Shown here one piece after another: positions 18,097-24,850 of a stretch of DNA of 64,000 nucleotides. Position numbers and translations under genes: made by a program. This DNA is from JAAYDY01 sp964500225 (GTDB taxonomy: Bacteria > Planctomycetota > Phycisphaerae > FEN-1346 > JAACEH01): contig CAZCOA010000002.1 of the NCBI GenBank assembly GCA_964500225.1, positions 62,001-126,000 on the forward strand, given 5' to 3'. Under the pieces are notes generated by a model that saw only the letters and a program-made list of their open reading frames with translations, made no database searches and had not been told where the DNA came from. Each line of letters starts with the position of its first letter. Position 1 is the stretch's first letter.

Positions 18097-18992
18097 GGAC
18101 TCCCTCCTTCAGGCGTCGCGCCGCCAGTCGCGACGTTCGTCGCGCCGTCGTTCGAGGCCGCAGGCGCGGCCCCATCGTGTTTCTCGCCGCCTGGCACGAT
18201 CGGCCGGAAGGCTTCGTGCGCCTGACCGGTGCGCATGATCGGCGCCAGGAACTCGCGGGCAAAACTCGACGTGGACCAGCCCATGTGGCCGCCCAAGTGC
18301 CCTTTCTTGAGGAACTCGCCGCCCCAGGCCGCTTGACGTACCTTGGCGTATTGGGCCCGGTCGGCATCGGACAAATGTTCGGGGATCTTAAACCCCATCA
18401 GCCCCGCGCCGACGGTGTGTTTGCCGTCCATCGTCGTGAACACCGACGTGCCCAGCCCCATGAGCGGCACGTCTCCGGGCGAATGCGTGACGTAGCAACA
18501 GTGGCGCACGTGCCGCAGTGCCGGCGCCAGGTTGTACTCCGGCGAAAGGGCCGGGGCGAGCAGAAAGGCGTTGTCCACCTGGAATCCCTCGGGCATCTGT
18601 TCCAGAGCAAAGACGACCATACCCCCGCCGCCGCTGTGGCCCACAAGATGAATGGGACGATCCGGATAGAACTTGCGGTAGTTGGTCACAAGCCGGACCA
18701 TCTCGGCGGCGCGCCGCATGTTGCCGTCGTGGTCCCAGAGGTCGGCGACGAACATCCCGGCCGGCCCATGGCCCCAGTGAAAGATGTATATGGCCGCCTT
18801 CACCCCGCCTTCGTCCAGCCCCGTGCGGAGCCACCGCGGACCGACGTTGTAGCCGCCGACGCCGTCGAGACTCACCACGAGGCCCTTATCGAGCCGCTCG
18901 GGACTCAGATAATCGACCTTCTTGGCGCAGCCGGCGCAGAGCATCAGAGAGAGACTGAACGCCATTGCCAGGATGCCGTAAGTCACGTTCAA
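18093..18992 (-). CDS. Lipoprotein with alpha/beta-hydrolase fold (second of a tandem pair)
   Basis: About 299 aa. I chose the TTG at 18992 because GAGGA lies nine bases upstream; ATG 18965 would shorten the signal peptide strongly. Lipobox LCAGC is followed by a Ser-hydrolase fold: elbow GHSGG in HLVGHSGGGGMVVFA, and conserved histidines in KKGHLGGHMGWSTSSF. A low-complexity Ala/Gly/Thr tail ends the protein. It is the upstream member of the tandem pair. Start choice uncertain; the fold assignment is firm. Confidence 0.75.
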   Translation of the reverse strand: MNVTYGILAMAFSLSLMLCAGCAKKVDYLSPERLDKGLVVSLDGVGGYNVGPRWLRTGLDEGGVKAAIYIFHWGHGPAGMFVADLWDHDGNMRRAAEMVRLVTNYRKFYPDRPIHLVGHSGGGGMVVFALEQMPEGFQVDNAFLLAPALSPEYNLAPALRHVRHCCYVTHSPGDVPLMGLGTSVFTTMDGKHTVGAGLMGFKIPEHLSDADRAQYAKVRQAAWGGEFLKKGHLGGHMGWSTSSFAREFLAPIMRTGQAHEAFRPIVPGGEKHDGAAPAASNDGATNVATGGATPEGGSP

Positions 18993-19117
18993 AGCCGGTT
19001 TCCTCGCCGCACGGCCGAGCGTGCCGCCGACAGACCGCGGCAACACGCGAGCAAACGCCCGGCAGTATAGTCCGCCGGCCCATCCGGGGCAACCGGATTG
19101 TGACGTCGCCGGCGGCA

Positions 19118-20266
19118 TCAGACCTGGTCGCGGACCTTCAGGAACTCGTCGATCATGGCCATGAAGTTGTCGTACGGCGTGCCGACGGCCACGCTGTGGC
19201 TCGTGCCGAAAATGAAACCGCTGCCCGGCGCGCCGACGCGCACCGCCCGGCGTACGGCAGTCCGGACCTCGTCGGTCGTGCCGCTCTGGAGCACCTCCAA
19301 CGGCATGCCGCCCCAGAGGCAGAGCCGGTCGCCGTGGCTCGCCTTGAGCTGGTCGAGATGCACCCCCGCCGTGGCCTGGAGGCTCTGGTAGCAATCGAAT
19401 CCGGCGGCGACGAAGTCGTCCAGCAGAGGCAGATTGTTGCCGCAGGCGTGCTTCAGGACGAACTGCCCACGGGCGTGCAGACATTCGGTCCGTTCCTTGT
19501 ACGCCGGGAAGCAGAACTCGTGCCACATGGCCGGTGAGATCATCGGTCCGGCCTTGTAGGCAAAGTCGGCCCCCCAGAGGGTGCCGTCCTGCCCGTCGCG
19601 GACCGCCCAGGCGTCGGCGGCGTTGGCGTCGCGCGTGGCGCGGGCGATGGCCGCGCGGACCACGTCCGGCTGGTCGATGAACATCATCAGGCCGCGCTCC
19701 ATGCCGCCGACGAGCGTCCATCCGGCTTCCCCGCCGCTCGGCCCACAAAGAAACCGCTGGCCGCGAAACTCTTCGATCAGGGCGTCCACGACCTCGTACA
19801 CGCTGTCGTCCGGACGAGTTGGCGGCGGCGCGTCGTCGAACTGGGCCGCCGTGAACACCGCGTTACGAGCCACGGGATCGTCCACGCATGTGATGTCGTT
19901 GGTCGTGGGCGAATACTTGTACACGCGGCCCTGGCGGTCCTGCCAGGTATCGGGTGCAATCTTTTGGGGCGGGTCGGGCTCATAGTCCCGCGGCGGCAGA
20001 AGCCCTCCGGCCATGGCCGCCACGTTCAGGATGTCGAAACAGTCCATGCGGCGGTAGAATTCGATGAAGTCCTCGCGCCAGCTCTGGGCCACTTCGTCGC
20101 GACGGCCTTCCCAAAGGGCAAGGGTCGTTCCGGCCTTGTTCCGCAGCAATGTTTCGTGCCCCAGCACGGCGGCCACCGTGTCGTAGTCCACGGCAAATTC
20201 ACCGTAGGGAATACGGTCCACCGGCTCGTGCCTCAGGGCGGCGATGATACGTTGGCGACTGTTCAC
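19118..20266 (-). CDS. Uroporphyrinogen decarboxylase (URO-D) family protein
   Basis: 382 aa from the GTG at 20266, chosen because AAGGA sits seven bases before it and VNSRQRIIAALRHEPVDRIPYGEF is the typical family start; an ATG 7 codons earlier is possible. The TIM-barrel URO-D fold is recognisable by GEAGWTLVGGMERGLMMF and LWGGMPLEVLQSGTTDEV. These proteins include HemE, but also MtaA/CmuA-type methyltransferases. Divergence from HemE, the absence of the arginine-rich HemE N-terminal motif, and the position away from hemC make a corrinoid-linked methyltransferase or other role at least as likely as heme synthesis. Confidence 0.82.
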   Translation of the reverse strand: MNSRQRIIAALRHEPVDRIPYGEFAVDYDTVAAVLGHETLLRNKAGTTLALWEGRRDEVAQSWREDFIEFYRRMDCFDILNVAAMAGGLLPPRDYEPDPPQKIAPDTWQDRQGRVYKYSPTTNDITCVDDPVARNAVFTAAQFDDAPPPTRPDDSVYEVVDALIEEFRGQRFLCGPSGGEAGWTLVGGMERGLMMFIDQPDVVRAAIARATRDANAADAWAVRDGQDGTLWGADFAYKAGPMISPAMWHEFCFPAYKERTECLHARGQFVLKHACGNNLPLLDDFVAAGFDCYQSLQATAGVHLDQLKASHGDRLCLWGGMPLEVLQSGTTDEVRTAVRRAVRVGAPGSGFIFGTSHSVAVGTPYDNFMAMIDEFLKVRDQV

Positions 20267-20550
20267 GAAGTGTTCCTTGCTTTGCATGCGCGAGAGCCGG
20301 CTGCCGCAGGGCGCGGCCGCAACGGCGCGGACATTGTACAGCTGCCGCCGCACCGCGGACAAGCGGCTCTCCCAAGGAATGACGAGGCCACCTGACAGAT
20401 ACGCAGCACACAGCCGTAGTCAACACAAGATGATATTATTCGCAATATCCAATGGCATGGCGTATTTTCAAATACACCGCTTCCTTTGTCCTGCCACGGC
20501 AAAAAGTGTGCCCTGCGTTTGACAAATACAGACGCGAACGACCTTTCCCA

Positions 20551-20578
20551 TTGACTGGAGCGAAAGCCGTGTTATGCT
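20551..20578 (+). promoter_or_regulatory. Promoter for cold-shock gene
   Basis: TTGACT (20551-20556), 16-base spacer, TATGCT (20573-20578). Predicted start near 20585 gives a leader of about 174 bases. Confidence 0.65.
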
Positions 20579-20675
20579 TAGACTGGTGTCATGTCCGCGC
20601 CTTCGGCGCGCAAGGTGTGCGGCAACGAGAGAGACGTAGCGATGCAGCCAGGAAGTTCAACGTGGCTCATGTCCT

Positions 20676-20737
20676 GACCGAACGGATACCGGTAGCTGTC
20701 CGTTTCGGTCATCTTTCTTTAGGGACCCTCGCGGTCC
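20676..20737 (+). promoter_or_regulatory. Two tandem hairpins in the csp leader
   Basis: First hairpin 20676-20710 pairs GACCGAACGGA with TCCGTTTCGGTC with one bulge, and is followed by the pyrimidine-rich ATCTTTCTTT. Second small hairpin at about 20723-20737 pairs GGACC with GGTCC. Together they could act as an attenuator or temperature-responsive structure ahead of the ribosome site. Confidence 0.45.
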
Positions 20738-20758
20738 GAGTGCAAGGGAGGACTTGGT

Positions 20759-20968
20759 ATGGCGCGCGGTAAGGTCAAGTGGTTCAACGATCAGAAGGGC
20801 TTCGGTTTTATTGAGTCGCCGGAATTGGGCAGCGACGTGTTTGTCCACTACTCCGGCATCAACGCAGAAGGATTCAGGACCCTGGCCGAGGGCGATGAGG
20901 TGGAGTTCGAACTCACCCAGGGCCCCAAGGGCCCCAAGGCAGAGAACGTCACGCGAATCGTAATGTAG
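20759..20968 (+). CDS. csp: Cold-shock domain protein (CspA family)
   Basis: 69 aa, the standard single cold-shock domain. It binds single-stranded RNA/DNA. RNP1 is KGFGFI (residues 13-18) and RNP2 is VFVHY (27-31); the start MARGKVKWFNDQKGFGF is canonical. Ribosome site GGGAGG lies before the ATG. The leader is long and structured, as in E. coli cspA, and an intrinsic terminator lies about 35 bases downstream, so it is monocistronic. Confidence 0.97.
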   Translation: MARGKVKWFNDQKGFGFIESPELGSDVFVHYSGINAEGFRTLAEGDEVEFELTQGPKGPKAENVTRIVM

Positions 20969-21003
20969 CCGGCCGGCCACGGATGAGCCACCCAAATCCA
21001 GAG

Positions 21004-21040
21004 ACCCCGCTCGACAGCCGTCGGGCGGGGTTCTGTGTTA
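21004..21040 (+). terminator. Intrinsic terminator after csp
   Basis: ACCCCGC pairs with GCGGGGT (21004-21010 with 21025-21031), with an inner CGAC/GTCG extension, followed by a T-rich TTCTGTGTT. Confidence 0.7.
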
Positions 21041-21067
21041 ACCGACTGCCGCCCCACGGCCGCCACC

Positions 21068-21427
21068 TCACGCGAGGCGCTGAACCGCCAGAACGGTGAC
21101 GTCGTCCTCAAGTCGGCGGCACTGACAATGCCCCATGAGTTCGTTGTGCAGTGTCTGGGTGACGGTCTCGGCCGCCCCAAGACCATCCCGCGCAAGAAGC
21201 TCCTTCAGTCGGTCCAGGCCGAACTGGTTGCCGTCGGTGTCAACCGCCTCGACAACGCCGTCCGTGTAGAGCAGCAGCAGGTCTCTCGGCCCGAGGTCCG
21301 TCTTGACGTCGTGGTAGGCCGCCTCGCCCTCAATGCCCAGGGGAATGCCGCCGCGGGCGCCGAGTTCTTCGATGTGCCCGGCTCGGCGCCGGACCAGGCC
21401 CTGCGGATGACCGGCCACGGCTTGCAT
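21068..21427 (-). pseudogene. C-terminal fragment of a SpoIIE/RsbU-type PP2C phosphatase
   Basis: About 119 residues from the ATG at 21427. The final third of a SpoIIE-type phosphatase is clear: AGHPQGLVRR, GGIPLGI, the strand DLLLLYTDGVVEAVDTDG, and the metal-binding DDVTVLAVQR end. The N-terminal two thirds, with the first metal aspartates, are absent, and there is no room for them because the nitrilase gene starts at 21514 on the other strand. It is therefore a remnant, or at most a stand-alone regulatory fragment. The upstream in-frame extension to 21496 shows no phosphatase features. Confidence 0.75.
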
Positions 21428-21513
21428 TTGGGCGGCGGGGATGCTACAAGGGGCCGCCGCAGTCGCCGATTTCCGGTGGCCGGCCGCTGGACACATGACG
21501 AGGAGATCGACTC

Positions 21514-22374
21514 ATGGCCGCACGAGGTACACTACGGGTGGCGACGGTGCAATTTGCCGTGACGGCCGATCCGCGCCATAATGGCCGCATCATCCGGCGC
21601 TTCATGGCCCGCGCCAAGGCGGCCCGCGCCGACGTCGTGCATTTCAGCGAATGCGCCCTCAGCGGCTACGCCGGGAGCGAGTTCACGACGTGGGACGGCT
21701 ACCCGTGGGAAACGCTGCGGCAGGAGACCGAGCGCGTCATGGCCGAGGCGCGACGCCTGAAGCTCTGGACGATCCTCGGCAGCACCCATCCGCTGACGCC
21801 CCCGAACAAACCGCACAACTCACTCTATGTAATCGATTCGCGCGGACGCATCGTGGACCGGTACGACAAACGGTTCCTGACCGTCGGCGACCTCGACTAC
21901 TACTCGGCCGGCAACCACTGGACCACGTGGACCCTCAACGGCGTCAAGTGCGCCGCGTTGATCTGCTTCGACGTGCGATTCCCGGAGGTGTACCGTGAGA
22001 TCAAGAAGCTCGGCGTCGAGATGGTGTTCCAGTCGTTCTACAACGCGCGCGTCACCAAGCGCGGGCCGCACATCCACACGTACATCATGCGACAGACCGC
22101 TCAGGCTCAGTGCGGCATCAACTACCTGTGGATGAGCGCGAACAACTCGTCGGCGTGGTACAGCTCGTGGCCGAGCGTGTTCATCCGGCCCGACGGGTTC
22201 ATCGCCGGACAGCTCCCGATGAACCGTGCCGGCATGATGGTCAACGTGGTGGACACCCACAAGACCTTCTACGACGCCTCGGGCCGCTTCCGCGCCGCCG
22301 CCATGCGCGGCCAACTGCACAGCGGCACACAGCCCCGCCGCGACCCGCGCAGCCGCAACCGAACATCCCTCTAG
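21514..22374 (+). CDS. Carbon-nitrogen hydrolase (nitrilase superfamily)
   Basis: 286 aa. The Glu-Lys-Cys triad is visible: E46 in HFSECALSGY, K119 in VDRYDKRFL and C151 in ALICFDVRFPEVY. These enzymes cleave amides, nitriles or carbamoyl groups via a cysteine thioester; this one is of the aliphatic amidase/carbamoylase type. GAGGAG lies upstream of the ATG. The C-terminal Arg-rich tail (after QLHSGTQPRR) is not part of the fold. No adjacent gene indicates a substrate. Confidence 0.9.
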   Translation: MAARGTLRVATVQFAVTADPRHNGRIIRRFMARAKAARADVVHFSECALSGYAGSEFTTWDGYPWETLRQETERVMAEARRLKLWTILGSTHPLTPPNKPHNSLYVIDSRGRIVDRYDKRFLTVGDLDYYSAGNHWTTWTLNGVKCAALICFDVRFPEVYREIKKLGVEMVFQSFYNARVTKRGPHIHTYIMRQTAQAQCGINYLWMSANNSSAWYSSWPSVFIRPDGFIAGQLPMNRAGMMVNVVDTHKTFYDASGRFRAAAMRGQLHSGTQPRRDPRSRNRTSL

Positions 22375-22384
22375 TGCGTCGAAG

Positions 22385-23308
22385 TCACTGGCCATTTCGT
22401 GGGGCCGCACGTGGAAACGACGGCGCATCGACGTCCACGTGCGCGTCCACTGGCGGCTCGCGGTAGGCGAATGCCGACGACGGCAGTTCCTTGGTCAGCG
22501 TGATGTCCTTGAGGTCCAGCGTCACGACCGTCTCGTTGCGGACGGGATCCAGCAACAGAAAACGAAAGACCAGTGTGCCGGGAACGCGGACCCCCTCCAC
22601 CTCGCGATAGTTCGACAGCGTGCTGACCACAATCGGTTCGCCCGAGGGGTCCAGCAGACGTACGCTCACCGGATCGTGCTTATACCGGTCCAGATGAATC
22701 TCCTGAACCACGCACATCGAAGCGAAGCCGCCGTGGGCATCCGACGGCAGAGGCGACTCCGCCACCACCTGGATTACGTCCGTGTCCGGGTCGCGTCGGA
22801 ACATCGCGCGGCCGTCGGTCGGCACGGCGAACATGCCGAGCGTTTCCAGCAGCCGGTCCGGCCGCAGGAGCAACCGTTCCTGCCCCGGGCCGCCATGGCG
22901 GCCTTTCCACTCGGTCGAGGTCTTCGGCTTGACCCAGAACCAGTACTGCTGGTCGTTGGAATGCAGACCGAACACCGCGCCGACAAACGGGGCCTTGCCC
23001 TGGAGCAGCAGGTTGCGCGGCTTGTCGAAGATGAAATGTCCGTCGGCCGCGTACGATTCGCGCCCCGTCACCGATGTGCCGGCGTCGTCGAATTTCGGCA
23101 TGTCCACGACGATGTGACATCGCGACCAGAGTCGCTGAATGCTTTCCGCCCGGGCGTTGTAGCTCGAGAGCACCGCATGGCGAGACAGGAATTGTTGCGG
23201 CTGCACGGGAGGTTTGCAGCCCGCCGACGCCGCCGCGACGCAACCCGCCACCAAGGCCGCCGCGACGAAACGCCGCCACGTCCGTCGATCACGATGCCTG
23301 CTCACCAC
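22385..23308 (-). CDS. Lipoprotein of unknown function (possibly LolA/LolB-like fold)
   Basis: 307 aa from the GTG at 23308 (GTG 23305 is equivalent), overlapping the preceding gene by 20 bases. Signal peptide with hydrophobic core and ASAGC lipobox at about residue 31. The mature part is beta-strand rich, with no catalytic motif that I recognise. It contains alternating lines such as DKPRNLLLQGKAPFVGAVFG and SNDQQYWFWVKPKTSTEW that resemble lipid-carrier (LolA/LolB) half-barrels, but this is only a structural guess. It ends the M20-M16-FchA run and is probably cotranscribed. Confidence 0.65.
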   Translation of the reverse strand: MVSRHRDRRTWRRFVAAALVAGCVAAASAGCKPPVQPQQFLSRHAVLSSYNARAESIQRLWSRCHIVVDMPKFDDAGTSVTGRESYAADGHFIFDKPRNLLLQGKAPFVGAVFGLHSNDQQYWFWVKPKTSTEWKGRHGGPGQERLLLRPDRLLETLGMFAVPTDGRAMFRRDPDTDVIQVVAESPLPSDAHGGFASMCVVQEIHLDRYKHDPVSVRLLDPSGEPIVVSTLSNYREVEGVRVPGTLVFRFLLLDPVRNETVVTLDLKDITLTKELPSSAFAYREPPVDAHVDVDAPSFPRAAPRNGQ

Positions 23309-23855
23309 CGGACGGTTCCTCCTGGGCTCCTTCGGCGCCGCCGTCGATCAGGTCGAGCAACGTGCCGATCTCCTGGCTGACGGCGATCACCGCCTCGTCG
23401 CTGAGGCGACGGTCCATCAGCTCGTGGACCTCGCGCGAGCGGGACTTGCGGACCAGCATATAACTGCGATTGCCGCGGCGGCGCGTCCCCTCCATCTTCA
23501 GGCGACGCTTGCGGATCAACATCAGCCCGATCACGTAGCGAAAATCCAGCCGCGATTCGTCCTCGGTGTCGGCGAGCCGGAAGAACACCTCCAGCAGCCG
23601 ATCGTCATCGATCACGATGCGTTTTTTCTTTGGCTGCTCGGGTTCCGGCAGCCGTGTTCGCCAGAACGCCAGCCGCTCGATCCGTTCGCCGGGCCAGTGG
23701 TCCATGCAGAAGTCCAACCGCGACAGCCCGTGCGGATGCTCCGGCGAAGGTTCGACTTCGTACAGTGCAGAGATAAACTCCTCCCGCGGTTGAAACTCGC
23801 GGCCGCAGTGCTTGCACACGCGGCGGCCCGATTCGATGGGGTAATCCTGTGTCAT
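23289..23855 (-). CDS. Small zinc-ribbon protein, unknown
   Basis: 188 aa from the ATG at 23855. The N-terminus has VCKHCGREF (CxxC) with a possible partner Cys and His in RLDFCMDHW, forming a zinc site. The middle is highly charged (PEPEQPKKKRIVIDDDRLLEVF) and the C-terminal part helical. No known enzyme signature. I associate this type with planctomycetes, where it occurs near housekeeping genes. Position in the overlapping gene run suggests a shared transcript. Confidence 0.7.
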   Translation of the reverse strand: MTQDYPIESGRRVCKHCGREFQPREEFISALYEVEPSPEHPHGLSRLDFCMDHWPGERIERLAFWRTRLPEPEQPKKKRIVIDDDRLLEVFFRLADTEDESRLDFRYVIGLMLIRKRRLKMEGTRRRGNRSYMLVRKSRSREVHELMDRRLSDEAVIAVSQEIGTLLDLIDGGAEGAQEEPSGGEQAS

Positions 23856-23898
23856 GATTCCTCTGACTGCCTGATTGCGAAAACGTGCTCGGCGAAGT

Positions 23899-24180
23899 TC
23901 AGCGAGCGCGGAAAAACCGTGTCGTGGTGCCGTTCGGTCCTATTCGCACCGTTACTTTCCCGGCACATTTCGGGCACCAGCCCACGTATGCCGTTCCGCC
24001 TGCGTTGCGGTACACCCGGGCGTACACGTTGCAGCACTCGAAATGAACGCTGATCCACGGCCGCCCCCGACCGCGGTCCTGCGCCGTGGCATCCTGTGCG
24101 GGCCGGCCGCCCAGCATCCGCGCCGCCTCGTCGCTCAGATCGAGAATGTCCTCGTCGTCTCCCGACATCGCTCGTGGCAT
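23899..24180 (-). CDS. Small Cys-rich zinc-binding protein
   Basis: 93 aa from the ATG at 24180; TTG 24192 or ATG 24168 are alternatives. The C-terminal ~50 residues hold WISVHFECCNVYARVYRN and GWCPKCAGKVTVRIGP, so four cysteines (ECC, CPKC) are positioned to bind one zinc. The acidic N-terminal stretch GDDEDILDLSDEAARML looks unstructured. Same strand, 16 bases after the fchA stop. Function unknown. Confidence 0.68.
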   Translation of the reverse strand: MPRAMSGDDEDILDLSDEAARMLGGRPAQDATAQDRGRGRPWISVHFECCNVYARVYRNAGGTAYVGWCPKCAGKVTVRIGPNGTTTRFFRAR

Positions 24181-24196
24181 CCGGCACCACAATCCC

Positions 24197-24850
24197 CTAA
24201 CCTCGCCGCGCCCGGATTGCTTCCAAGCACTCCTGCTTCAGCTCGGCCACCGTATCCTGCCGCTCGTCCAGTTCCTTCATAATGTCGGCCGCCAGACGCT
24301 GGTCCTTGATACCGGCAAGGTTCACCTCGACATTGACACGGCTTGCGGCGAAGGCGGCCTCGGCCAAAATGGCCGCCACCGCCACGTCGCTCAGCAGGTT
24401 CGCATTGGCAAGGTTGGCCAGTTCGACCGCTGCCTCGAGCGTCCGCTCGGCCAGACGTGTAGCCGCCAACGGCACCTGCATCGATTCCGTCAGGGTTTGC
24501 TGGATCGCCGCGGTCCGTGCCGCTTTCTCGGCATCGGTTCCTTTCGGCAGCCGGTAGGCCTCCATCACGGCGCCGTAGGCGGCGATATCCTTGTGCATCA
24601 GGTCCACAAACGCCGCCCGCGCCTCCGCCAACGCCGAAAGGTCCGCACGGATGCGAGGCTCGACGTCCTGATACTTCTCGCGCCCCGCCGTGAAGTTTGC
24701 CGCCATCGACGCCATGGTCGTCGCCAGCGCGCCGACGAGGGCCGCCACGCTGCCGCCGCCCGGCGTCGGCTTGTCCGCCGCCGCGTCGTCCAGGTACTCC
24801 CTCAACGGACGATCCAGGTAGCTGTTCACGGCCATCTCCTTGCGATTCAC
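24197..24850 (-). CDS. fchA: Methenyltetrahydrofolate cyclohydrolase / formiminotransferase-cyclodeaminase C-domain protein
   Basis: 217 aa. The helical FTCD_C domain is recognised by KPTPGGGSVAALVGALATTMASM near the start, and ANLLSDVAVAAILAEAAF. FchA interconverts methenyl-THF and formyl-THF in one-carbon metabolism; the homologous domain deaminates formimino-THF. It overlaps the M16 protease gene by 4 bases. The gcv operon in the same window produces methylene-THF, so the pathway link is real although the genes are far apart. Confidence 0.88.
   Translation of the reverse strand: MNRKEMAVNSYLDRPLREYLDDAAADKPTPGGGSVAALVGALATTMASMAANFTAGREKYQDVEPRIRADLSALAEARAAFVDLMHKDIAAYGAVMEAYRLPKGTDAEKAARTAAIQQTLTESMQVPLAATRLAERTLEAAVELANLANANLLSDVAVAAILAEAAFAASRVNVEVNLAGIKDQRLAADIMKELDERQDTVAELKQECLEAIRARRG

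Larger units (their letters stand above)
20267..20758. other. 492-base divergent control region between URO-D-like gene and csp
   Basis: No gene seen. On the minus strand a candidate promoter for the URO-D-like gene is TTGACT (20418-20423), 16-base spacer, TATCTG (20396-20401). An inverted repeat GATATT-N6-AATATC lies at 20432-20449. The right half holds the csp promoter and leader. AT content is higher than in the surrounding genes. Confidence 0.5.
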
